In this document: piece after piece, positions 1-6,591 of the stretch
How positions within the stretch are numbered: the first letter of the stretch is position 1
Layout: the number at the start of each line of letters is the position of its first letter
From: Bacteroidota bacterium
GTDB lineage: Bacteria > Bacteroidota > Bacteroidia > Bacteroidales > Bacteroidaceae
DNA length: 10,592 nt
NCBI GenBank assembly: GCA_023425865.1
Contig: JAFABV010000103.1
Location: forward strand, 1 to 10,592
Direction: 5' to 3'
The notes under the pieces: generated by a model
What the model was told of the DNA's origin: nothing
What the model saw: the letters and a program-made list of their open reading frames with translations, nothing else
Database searches by the model: none
Translations under genes and position numbers: made by a program

Positions 1-46
1 AATGGTGCTTAAAACAAAAAATCCCCCCAACAAAAAAAAAAAAAAC

Positions 47-146
47 CCCACCAGCCCACCAACCCACCAACCCACAAACAAACAAACCCACCAACCCACC
101 AGCCCACCAACAAACCAACCCACCAACAAACCAACCCACCCACCCA
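47..146. repeat. Imperfect octamer tandem repeat (CCCACCAA) abutting lepB
   Basis: Twelve consecutive 8-bp units fill 47-142, mostly CCCACCAA, CCCACCAG or CAAACCAA. CCCA at 143-146 then leads directly into the ATG at 147. From base 23 to 147 the + strand has no T and only two G, so it is almost pure A/C; the opposite strand is G/T with many GG and GGG runs. Bases 1-46 hold a short T-containing start and an A-rich run. Read in frame 1 the first bases give Asn-Gly-Ala-stop, which could be the end of an upstream gene, but this is too short to call. The repeat occupies the space where the lepB ribosome-binding region should be, and there is no Shine-Dalgarno sequence. Confidence 0.9.
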
Positions 147-1589
147 ATGATTGATAAAGAAAAAGCCCAACTCAATATGAAGGTGCAATGGACCAAGTTC
201 ATTGTAGTGCTCGTACTGTATCTTCTGTTCCTCTACTGGCTCAAGAGCTGGTTAGGACTGATTGTCATCCCTTTCATCTACGACGTTTATATCACCAAGA
301 AGATACGTTGGCAGTGGTGGAAGACGGCAGAAGGGCCTGTACGATTTATCATGAGTTGGGTAGACGCGCTGGTATTTGCCTTGGTAGCAGTCTACTTCAT
401 CAACCTCTTTTTCTTTCAGAACTACGTCATCCCATCCAGTTCTTTAGAAAAAAGCCTGCTTACCGGCGACTATCTCTTCGTTTCCAAGGTGAGCTACGGC
501 CCGCGCATCCCGCAAACCCCGCTTACGATGCCCCTCACCCAACACACGCTACCCATCATCAACACCAAGAGCTACATTTCTTGGCCGCAGTGGGACTACC
601 GGCGTGTAAAAGGCTTGGGCAACGTACAGCTCAACGACATCGTGGTGTTCAACTACCCCGCCGGCGACAGCATCGTGACCGAGCAGCGCTACCAAACCGA
701 ATATTACAATTTAGTATACAGCTACGGTCAACAGATTTTCGAGCAAAACTACCCCAACCCCGTCAATCCTGCCACACTCAACAAGCAGGAGCAGTACGAC
801 TACTTCAAATACATTTATGCCATTGGCCGCAACTTTGTCGCCAACAACCCCAACGAGTTTGGAAGCATAGACTGGCGTCCCACCGATCGCCGCGAGAATT
901 ATGTCAAGCGCTGTGTTGGCCTGCCCGGACAGACCCTACAAATCAAAAACCATATCGTGTATCTTGACGGCAAGGCCAACAAGGAGCCAACCCAGGTGCA
1001 GTACACCTATTATGTAAAGCTCAATCGCAACCTGCCTGATGACTTTCTCAAGACCTACGGCATATCATCAGAAGACCTCATGAGTCTCAACCAAAACGGT
1101 TATATGCCCCTCACCCAAGCTGCCGTCAAGGCCCTCAAGAGCCAAGGCCTTGCCGCAAGCATCCGCCTCAACACCAACGCCACCACTGGCGACCTCTATC
1201 CGCGTGATGCCGTCACCGGCTGGACCCGCGACAACTATGGCCCGATATGGATTCCCAAGAAGGGTGCCAGCGTCAAACTCACGCTTGACAATATCGCCAT
1301 CTACGAGCGTCCCATCCGTGTATACGAAGGCAACGACCTCGATGTGAAGAACGGACAAATCTACATCAACGGCAAGTTGGCCCACAGCTACACTTTCAAG
1401 ATGGATTACTACTGGATGATGGGCGACAACCGCCACAACTCCGCCGACTCACGCTACTGGGGCTTCGTGCCCGAAGACCACATCGTGGGCAAACCCATCT
1501 TCATCTGGTGGAGCTCCGACCCCGACCGCAAGGGATTTGGCGGCGTGAGATGGAGCCGACTGTTCAAGTGGGTGGACAATATTAAATAA
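147..1589 (+). CDS. lepB: Signal peptidase I (S26 family), Bacteroidetes long form
   Basis: Membrane-bound serine protease that removes signal peptides from exported proteins on the periplasmic face of the inner membrane. The 480-residue product has hydrophobic segments at about 17-47 and 74-90, then the catalytic box IPSSSLEKSLLTGD (95-108), with Ser99 at the nucleophile position by its spacing to the following Gly-Asp. The general base is Lys254 in NYVKRCVGLPG (251-261). The conserved C-terminal box GDNRHNSADSRYWG lies at 426-439. About 140 residues are inserted between the Lys box and the last box, as I recall for Bacteroidetes enzymes, which makes it longer than the E. coli enzyme (324 residues). 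The ATG at 147 is the first Met; Met11 (base 177) is a possible alternative. The start is preceded directly by an octamer repeat and the stop is followed directly by a heptamer repeat. Identity is firm because all catalytic boxes are intact. Confidence 0.96.
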   Translation: MIDKEKAQLNMKVQWTKFIVVLVLYLLFLYWLKSWLGLIVIPFIYDVYITKKIRWQWWKTAEGPVRFIMSWVDALVFALVAVYFINLFFFQNYVIPSSSLEKSLLTGDYLFVSKVSYGPRIPQTPLTMPLTQHTLPIINTKSYISWPQWDYRRVKGLGNVQLNDIVVFNYPAGDSIVTEQRYQTEYYNLVYSYGQQIFEQNYPNPVNPATLNKQEQYDYFKYIYAIGRNFVANNPNEFGSIDWRPTDRRENYVKRCVGLPGQTLQIKNHIVYLDGKANKEPTQVQYTYYVKLNRNLPDDFLKTYGISSEDLMSLNQNGYMPLTQAAVKALKSQGLAASIRLNTNATTGDLYPRDAVTGWTRDNYGPIWIPKKGASVKLTLDNIAIYERPIRVYEGNDLDVKNGQIYINGKLAHSYTFKMDYYWMMGDNRHNSADSRYWGFVPEDHIVGKPIFIWWSSDPDRKGFGGVRWSRLFKWVDNIK

Positions 1590-1687
1590 TTCACAATTCA
1601 TAATTCACAATTCATAATTCAAAATTCACAATTCATAATTCAAAATTCATAATTCACAATTCGCAATTCGCAATTTATAATTCGCCA
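1590..1687. repeat. Heptamer tandem repeat (TTCAYAA) after lepB
   Basis: Fourteen contiguous 7-bp units begin at the base after the lepB stop codon. The order is TTCACAA, TTCATAA, TTCACAA, TTCATAA, TTCAAAA, TTCACAA, TTCATAA, TTCAAAA, TTCATAA, TTCACAA, TTCGCAA twice, TTTATAA, TTCGCCA. Variation is almost confined to positions 4-5 of the unit. The period is strict and there are no spacers, so this is a simple-sequence spacer and not a CRISPR. Similar AATTCA-type heptamer runs occur between genes in other bacteria, from memory. Confidence 0.93.
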
Positions 1688-1709
1688 TTCTGTTTACTAC
1701 AGAGCGGGA

Positions 1710-1736
1710 GGGAGAGGCCTGCCAAGGCCTCCTCTC
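1710..1736. other. Hairpin between lepB and the S26-like gene
   Basis: AGGCCT (1715-1720) pairs with AGGCCT (1725-1730) around a GCCA loop. The stem extends outward by G1714-C1731 and, past a bulged C, by about four more pairs to 1710/1736. No T-run follows, so it is not a standard intrinsic terminator. It lies 76 bp before the next start codon and could act in the leader of that gene. Confidence 0.4.
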
Positions 1737-1812
1737 AGCAACAAAGAATCATCAATAAGGTCAATGACAGCGACATTCATGGTGCCGCAGGCATCGTGAA
1801 CAAGCAACCATC

Positions 1813-2205
1813 ATGAAGCATGCGCTGAAGTTCCTGCTGGGGCTTGGCATCGCGATACCGCTGGTATTTGCCGTGCGGGCCTATCTGTTCACTACCTACA
1901 ACGTCGAGACCCACATAGGCCATGTGCTGAAGAAGGGCGACAGGGTATTGGTGAACAAGGTGCGGCTTGAACCCATCCAAAAGGGCACACTCATCGTCTA
2001 CCAGGCACCACAGCCTACCATTGGGCAGGTGGTGGCGCTGCCCGGAGACACCATCACGCTGGCCGGCAAGCGCTACCGCATCCCCACCGTCTGCTGCGAC
2101 CGCTGCACATGCCCCGACTGCCGTCTCTACCTGCTCGACATTGGAGTCAAGAAGACGCTGGTCTACAAGCACCAATTCATTGGCAGGGCGAGGAAACTTT
2201 TCTGA
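1813..2205 (+). CDS. Small S26 signal-peptidase-like protein, probably catalytically inactive
   Basis: A 130-residue protein with one N-terminal hydrophobic segment (about 4-24), then a region that aligns with signal peptidase I: LKKGDRVLVNK (39-49) matches the segment after the nucleophile, VVALPGDTITL (73-83) the segment after the catalytic lysine, and FIGRARKLF (122-130) the family's C-terminal strand. Counting from Gly42-Asp43 puts His34 where the nucleophilic Ser should be. Counting from LPGD puts Gly71 where the Lys should be. The GDNR-type last box is also absent. In its place is a cysteine cluster, Cys94, 95, 98, 100 and 103 (C-C-x2-C-x-C-x2-C), which could bind a metal. It sits between lepB and a wbqC-family gene, a common Bacteroidetes order. 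The fold assignment is good. The lack of protease activity and the metal site are inferences; a lepB partner or regulatory role is only a guess. Confidence 0.8.
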   Translation: MKHALKFLLGLGIAIPLVFAVRAYLFTTYNVETHIGHVLKKGDRVLVNKVRLEPIQKGTLIVYQAPQPTIGQVVALPGDTITLAGKRYRIPTVCCDRCTCPDCRLYLLDIGVKKTLVYKHQFIGRARKLF

Positions 2206-2281
2206 TTTTTCACTCATGACATGCTAACGTCGACCGCTGTCATCAACGCCAACAAGCCCCCATCTCCTACCGCCTTCCACC

Positions 2282-2986
2282 ATGTCCCATACTCCCACAT
2301 CCTCCATACATGCAGCGACCTCATCCCCTCAATCCACCCCCACCGCGGGAGAGTGTACTGAGGGAATGAGGCCACTTCTCGCCTCCACCTACTTCGGGCC
2401 CATACAGTGGTACCAGAAGTTGTTTCGCGGTGAGCACTGCCTCATCGAGCGTCACGAACACTTTGTCAAGCAGAGCTACCGCAACCGGTGCATCATTGCC
2501 ACCACCAACGGTCCGCAGTCGTTGTCCATACCCATTGAGCAGTATGAGGGCACCAAGTGTGCCATGAAGGATATTCGCGTCAGCGACCACGGCAACTGGC
2601 GACACCTGCACTGGAATGCCCTATGCTCGGCTTACGGCGAGAGTCCTTTCTTTGAGTATCTGGCCGACGACCTCCACCCTTTCTTTGAGCGTCGGTGGGA
2701 CTTTCTCTTCGATTTCAACCTCGAAATCACTTATAAGGTGTGCGAGTTGCTCGACTTCGAGCCCCACCTCACGCTCACCGACGCCTACCTGACGCCCACC
2801 GACGCGGCACGGCAAGGCATCGCCGACTATCGTGACATCATCCGCCCCAAGCGCGCCCTGCCCGACCCCGCCTTTACGCCCAAACCTTACCATCAGGTCT
2901 ACGAGGCCAAATGGGGCTTCCAGCCCAACCTCTCCATTCTCGACCTGCTGTTCAATACCGGGCGCGAGGGCGTACTCTTTCTCTGA
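2282..2986 (+). CDS. WbqC-family protein
   Basis: A 234-residue soluble protein of the WbqC-like family, named after a gene in an O-antigen cluster; the exact reaction of this branch is not known to me. Family features are ASTYFGPIQWYQKLF (about 34-48), the YRNRCIIATTNGPQSLSIPI stretch (about 66-85), a Trp/His-rich segment NWRHLHWNALCSAYGESPFFEY, and the closing LSILDLLFNTG. The first 28 residues are Ser/Thr/Pro-rich and do not look like the family, so Met29 (base 2366), right before RPLLASTYF, is a credible true start. The gene follows the two signal-peptidase-like genes. It converges on the next gene with only 6 bp between the stop codons and no visible terminator. The family call is firm; the function is open. 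Confidence 0.85.
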   Translation: MSHTPTSSIHAATSSPQSTPTAGECTEGMRPLLASTYFGPIQWYQKLFRGEHCLIERHEHFVKQSYRNRCIIATTNGPQSLSIPIEQYEGTKCAMKDIRVSDHGNWRHLHWNALCSAYGESPFFEYLADDLHPFFERRWDFLFDFNLEITYKVCELLDFEPHLTLTDAYLTPTDAARQGIADYRDIIRPKRALPDPAFTPKPYHQVYEAKWGFQPNLSILDLLFNTGREGVLFL

Positions 2987-2992
2987 CCAAGC

Positions 2993-4114
2993 CTATCCCC
3001 ACACGCTGTCGGCAATCTGCTTCACGAGCAAGAGCTTGTTCCACTGCTCCTCCTCGGTGAGCTTGTTGCCAATCTCGCATGAGGCAAACCCACACTGCGG
3101 ACTCAGGTAGAGGCGGTCGAGGGGCACATATTTTTCGGCCTCATGTATACGGGCAACAATGTCGTCAGGCGCTTCGAGCACGGGCGACTTGGTGGTGACA
3201 AGTCCCAATACCACTTTTTTGTCGGCGGGGATATAGCTCAGAGGCTCAAACGTGCCCGACCGCTCGTCGTCAAACTCCAAGTAGAAACCATCGACATGCT
3301 CGTGGGCAAATAGCCAAGGGGCCACCGGGTCGTACCCACCGCGAGTGGCGTAGGTGGAATGATAGTTGCCCCGGCACACGTGCGTATTCACCACCAAGTC
3401 GGCAGGGCGACCCTCCAAGGCCAAGTTGTTCACAAGTAGATATTTTGTCGCCTCACCCTCCAGGGTAAAACCGCGGCCTGCCATCTGCTTCCAGAAATCA
3501 TCATCGACTATCATTCCCCAGGTGCAGTCGTCAAACTGCAGGTTTCGACAGCCGGCCGCATAGAGGTCGGCTATCACCGTGCGGTAGGCCTGGGCAATGT
3601 CGTTCACCAACTCGTCGAAGTCGGGATATACCTCAACCGTATTCTTGCCGTTGTCGCCCCTGAAGAGCTCGGCGAGAAACTGCGCCGGCGCAGGGATGGT
3701 CTGACGGGCCACCACGCCCGGCTCCTCAAACTGCTTCACAAAGGCAAAGTGCTGTACGAAGGGATGGTCTTCGCCCGAAATCTTGCCCGTGAGTCGCAGC
3801 GAGCCCTTGGTGGTCTCCTCGCCCACAAACTGGTAGCCATGCTCCAACTCGATGTGTTCCACCCCCTGCAAGCCCCACATGAAATCGAGGTGCCAGTAGG
3901 CGCGCCGAAACTCGCCGTCGGTAATCGACTGCAGCCCCACGGCCTTCTGCTTCCTGATCAGGTCGGTAATGAGCCGGTCTTCCACTTCCTTGAGTGCCGA
4001 GGCGCTGATTTGCCCGGCGGCAAATTGGTTACGGGCCTCCTTCAATTCTTCCGAGCGGAGGAAACTGCCCACATAGTCGGCGCGAAAAGGCGCATGTAAT
4101 TGTACGTTGCTCAT
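2993..4114 (-). CDS. Short cobalamin-independent methionine-synthase-like methyltransferase (YxjG/YxjH type)
   Basis: A 373-residue protein that corresponds to the catalytic C-terminal barrel of MetE. It is about half the length of full MetE and close to B. subtilis YxjG/YxjH. The family transfers a methyl group to homocysteine, or to a related thiol, bound to zinc. The expected zinc ligands are present: His245 and Cys247 in NTHVCRGN, Glu280 in FYLEFDD, and Cys341 in SPQCGF. An N-terminal RADYVGSFLRSEEL motif and ITDGEFRR (64-71) are typical. The methyl donor of the short family is uncertain, since the MetE N-terminal folate-binding half is missing. It is divergent from an Lrp-like regulator, and a good promoter lies about 60 bp upstream of the start. 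Cytoplasmic. The enzyme family is clear; calling it the cell's methionine synthase would go beyond the evidence. Confidence 0.88.
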   Translation of the reverse strand: MSNVQLHAPFRADYVGSFLRSEELKEARNQFAAGQISASALKEVEDRLITDLIRKQKAVGLQSITDGEFRRAYWHLDFMWGLQGVEHIELEHGYQFVGEETTKGSLRLTGKISGEDHPFVQHFAFVKQFEEPGVVARQTIPAPAQFLAELFRGDNGKNTVEVYPDFDELVNDIAQAYRTVIADLYAAGCRNLQFDDCTWGMIVDDDFWKQMAGRGFTLEGEATKYLLVNNLALEGRPADLVVNTHVCRGNYHSTYATRGGYDPVAPWLFAHEHVDGFYLEFDDERSGTFEPLSYIPADKKVVLGLVTTKSPVLEAPDDIVARIHEAEKYVPLDRLYLSPQCGFASCEIGNKLTEEEQWNKLLLVKQIADSVWG

Positions 4115-4172
4115 ATTGTCTTGTTCTTATGGATATGATGTATGCTGTGTGCTTACATCTTGGTTCTGGGCG

Positions 4173-4204
4173 CAAAGATATAGCGAGCAACTTAATCACA
4201 CAAA
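4173..4204 (-). promoter_or_regulatory. Bacteroidetes-type promoter of the methyltransferase gene
   Basis: Read on the - strand, TTTG (4204-4201), a 20-bp spacer and TATCTTTG (4180-4173) match the Bacteroidetes -33 TTTG and -7 TAnnTTTG elements. Transcription would start near 4166 and leave a leader of about 50 bases, too short for a SAM riboswitch. The -33 element lies within a few bases of the expected -33 position of the opposite promoter. Confidence 0.7.
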
Positions 4205-4231
4205 TATTCTTCGATTATCAGGAAAATATTC

Positions 4232-4239
4232 TATATTTG
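4232..4239 (+). promoter_or_regulatory. -7 element of the Lrp-like regulator gene
   Basis: TATATTTG matches the Bacteroidetes -7 consensus TAnnTTTG. There is no clear TTTG 20 bp upstream, so the -33 part is weak and the promoter may need help from a regulator. The predicted start near 4246 supports the ATG at 4297 and argues against an upstream start at 4129. Confidence 0.6.
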
Positions 4240-4260
4240 CAGGGCAATACCGCAAAACAG

Positions 4261-4275
4261 CAGAATATTATTCCA
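4261..4275 (+). promoter_or_regulatory. Candidate Lrp-type operator in the regulator's own leader
   Basis: CAGAATATTATTCCA fits the E. coli Lrp consensus YAGHAWATTWTDCTR at 14 of 15 positions (the consensus is quoted from memory). The core GAATATTATTC (4263-4273) is a perfect 11-bp palindrome. It lies between the predicted transcription start and the ATG at 4297, where a bound regulator would repress its own gene. The binding itself is an inference. Confidence 0.5.
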
Positions 4276-4296
4276 CCAAACACCCAAAACCACCAA

Positions 4297-4782
4297 ATGG
4301 CAAATACCGAAACCCTCGATGTCACCGACATCCGCATACTCCGTGCCCTGCAACAGAATGCCCGCCTCACCGTCAAGGAACTGGCCGAACGGGTCCACCT
4401 CTCGCCCTCGCCCACCTTTGAGCGGCAGAAACGACTCGAACGCGAAGGATACATACAGCGTTATGTGGCCGTGACCGACCATCACAAGTTGGGCAACCAC
4501 GTCATCGTGCTATGCAACATCAGGCTCAAGCAGCACACCCACGAACTCATACAACAGTTTATGGACACCGTGCAGACCATTGACCAGATTACCGAGTGCT
4601 ACAACACCAGCGGCGACTTCGACTTCCAAATCAAGGTCTACGCGCGCGACATGAAAGCCTACCAGGATTTTATGCTCAACACCTTGGGCAATATCGACTG
4701 CATCGGAAGCCTGCACAGCGTCTTCGTCATCGGCGAGATCAAAGACTCGCATGTCATCCCCGTGGCACCTCCCGCCCCCTGA
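4297..4782 (+). CDS. Lrp/AsnC-family transcriptional regulator
   Basis: A 161-residue amino-acid-responsive DNA-binding protein. The N-terminal winged helix-turn-helix spans about 7-55: LDVTDIRILRALQQNARLT opens it and LAERVHLSPSPTFERQKRLE (29-48) carries the recognition helix. The RAM ligand-binding and oligomerisation domain follows at about 67-148, with NTSGDFDFQIKVYARD (103-118) matching the conserved ligand-loop region. The length is typical of Lrp/AsnC. A longer frame opens at 4129, but its first 56 residues run through the predicted promoter, so 4297 is chosen. It is divergent from a methionine-synthase-like gene and upstream of two amino-acid exporter genes, so those are plausible targets. 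The effector amino acid cannot be read from sequence. Confidence 0.92.
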   Translation: MANTETLDVTDIRILRALQQNARLTVKELAERVHLSPSPTFERQKRLEREGYIQRYVAVTDHHKLGNHVIVLCNIRLKQHTHELIQQFMDTVQTIDQITECYNTSGDFDFQIKVYARDMKAYQDFMLNTLGNIDCIGSLHSVFVIGEIKDSHVIPVAPPAP

Positions 4783-4866
4783 CCGCCACCACTTGATATA
4801 GATAAAGATAATAGCGGAAATCGACAGAATCAAACGCCACGCATTCCCTGCTATCGAGAATATCAA

Positions 4867-4874
4867 TACTTTTG
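4867..4874 (+). promoter_or_regulatory. -7 element of the transporter gene
   Basis: TACTTTTG matches TAnnTTTG and lies 25 bp before the ATG at 4900, which predicts a short leader of roughly 20 bases. No clear -33 TTTG is visible. AGAATATC (4857-4864), close to the core of the Lrp-like operator, sits directly upstream of this element. An imperfect inverted repeat, ATAGC (4811-4815) with GCTAT (4850-4854) and GGAA-T with ATTCC inside it, lies just before that. Confidence 0.55.
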
Positions 4875-4899
4875 CAAGTGATTTTATAAATAGCACGTT

Positions 4900-6588
4900 A
4901 TGAATATTCTCGAAAACTTGTTCCGGGGCTTCCCCGACTTGTGGGGCGGCGGCGTCGCCCACTCGGTCATGATTCTCTCCTTGGTCATCGCCTTGGGCTT
5001 GGCCTTAGGCAAAATCAAGGTAAAAGGCGTATCGTTAGGACGCGCCTGGATTTTGTTTATTGGTCTCATCTTTGGGTATTACTACATCAATCTCGACCAG
5101 CATCTGCTGCACTTCCTCAAGGAGTTTGGCCTCATCATTTTCGTTTTCTCTATCGGCATGGAGATCGGTCCCGGCTTCGTGCTATCGTTTAGAAACGGCG
5201 GCAAGGTGCTCAACTCGCTCGTGGCCATCATCGTCGTCCTGAGCTTGGCCACCACGCTCATCATTGCCTACTCCACCGGCACACCCATCAACACCATCGC
5301 CGGCATACTGTCGGGAGCCGTGACCAACACGCCTGGACTGGGCGCGGCACAACAGGCATTCAGCGACTTGCGCCATATCGACGCGCCCACCATCGCCACC
5401 GGCTATGCCGTGGCCTACCCCATGGGTATCCTGGGCATCATACTGGCCTTTGTCATCCTGCGCTTCGGCCTGCGCATCAAGCCCGAAGAGGAAGAGACCG
5501 AAGCCCAGCGCGGACTCGGACACTTGGAGGAGATGACCGTAAACACCTTCTCTGTGAAGATCGACAATGAGATGATCGACGGACAAACCGTGAAGAGCGT
5601 ACACCATACGGCCAAGCGCGACTTCATGATCTCACGCATCTACAGGGCAGACAGCAACGAGAGCCAGCAGGCCGTCAACGGCCATACCGTGCTACATCGG
5701 GGCGACACTGTGCTCATGGTGGCTAAGCCCGCCGACCAAGAAGCCCTCTGTGCACTGCTGGGAACGGTGGTAGACGTAGACTGGACCAAGTTTGGCAACA
5801 AACTCATTTCACGTCGCGTGCTCCTTACCCGCTCGTCGGTGCAGGGCAAGACCATTGCCGAACTCAACATACGCAGCACGTTCGGCGTTAACATCACCAC
5901 CGTCAACCGTGCCGGCGTTGACCTCATGGCCACGCCAAACCTCAAGCTGCAAATGGGCGACAACATCACCGTGGTGGGCAGCGAGCTCGGAATAAGCCAT
6001 GTCGACAAGATGCTGGGCTCATCGGTCAAAGAGCACAACATACCCAACCTCATCCCCATCTTCTTGGGGCTGGTGCTGGGCTGCATCCTGGCCAACGTGC
6101 CCTTCATGCTGCCGGGCATCTCAGAGATGCTCCGACTGGGGCTCACCGGTGGCCCCTTGGTGGTCGCACTGCTGATCGGATACTTCGGACCCAAATATAA
6201 CTTCGTGAATTACAGCACCCTGAACGCCAACCTCACGCTGCGAGAAGTGGGACTCTACATCTTCCTGGCCTGCATCGGTCTGGGCACGGGCAAAGACTTT
6301 GTCAGCACCATCACCACCGCACAGGGACTGCACTGGATGGGCTACGCCTTGGCCATCACCATGATTCCCATCCTCATTGGCGGAGTCATTGGCCGGTTGG
6401 TGTTCCACATCAACTTCTTCACGCTCATGGGCGTGCTGGCCGGTACCAACACCAATTCGCCCGCGCTGGCCTACGCCAACGGACTCACCCAAAGCGACGC
6501 GCCCACCGTGGGCTACTCTACGGTGTATCCCTTTGCACTGTTCCTGCGCATCGTTACCATACAAATCATGATATTTGCACTCGGATAA
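4900..6588 (+). CDS. AspT/YidE/YbjL-family putative transporter
   Basis: A 562-residue inner-membrane protein of the aspartate:alanine exchanger family. Layout: hydrophobic segments at about 20-40, 50-65, 76-90, 104-124 and 170-190; two RCK_C/TrkA-C-like cytoplasmic domains at about 211-288 and 299-373; then a second membrane block at about 382-562. The two membrane halves are duplicated. SGAVTNTPGLGAAQQAF (138-154) with TGYAVAYPMGILG in the first half matches AGTNTNSPALAYANGL (514-529) with VGYSTVYPFALFL in the second. The family includes AspT, which swaps aspartate for alanine; the substrate here is not known. The stop codon is 3 bp from the next gene, a ThrE-type exporter, so the two are probably one operon. 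A -7 element lies 25 bp upstream. The family is firm and the substrate open. Confidence 0.92.
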   Translation: MNILENLFRGFPDLWGGGVAHSVMILSLVIALGLALGKIKVKGVSLGRAWILFIGLIFGYYYINLDQHLLHFLKEFGLIIFVFSIGMEIGPGFVLSFRNGGKVLNSLVAIIVVLSLATTLIIAYSTGTPINTIAGILSGAVTNTPGLGAAQQAFSDLRHIDAPTIATGYAVAYPMGILGIILAFVILRFGLRIKPEEEETEAQRGLGHLEEMTVNTFSVKIDNEMIDGQTVKSVHHTAKRDFMISRIYRADSNESQQAVNGHTVLHRGDTVLMVAKPADQEALCALLGTVVDVDWTKFGNKLISRRVLLTRSSVQGKTIAELNIRSTFGVNITTVNRAGVDLMATPNLKLQMGDNITVVGSELGISHVDKMLGSSVKEHNIPNLIPIFLGLVLGCILANVPFMLPGISEMLRLGLTGGPLVVALLIGYFGPKYNFVNYSTLNANLTLREVGLYIFLACIGLGTGKDFVSTITTAQGLHWMGYALAITMIPILIGGVIGRLVFHINFFTLMGVLAGTNTNSPALAYANGLTQSDAPTVGYSTVYPFALFLRIVTIQIMIFALG

Positions 6589-6591
6589 GAC

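Noticed and set aside
1068..1436. Antisense gene of 122 codons inside lepB
   Set aside because: It is fully covered by conserved lepB coding sequence and is a shadow of its codon use. The same applies to long antisense frames in the transporter and exporter genes.
2987..2992. Bidirectional terminator between the wbqC-family and methyltransferase genes
   Set aside because: Only 6 bp separate the stop codons, and I see no stem with a T-run at either gene end.
4115..4172. SAM or cobalamin riboswitch before the methyltransferase gene
   Set aside because: The predicted leader is about 50 bases, too short for either class, and no matching motifs are visible.
4129..4296. Longer N-terminus for the Lrp-like regulator
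   Set aside because: The 56 extra residues run through the predicted -7 element and operator and have no similarity to the family. The ATG at 4297 gives the standard Lrp length.
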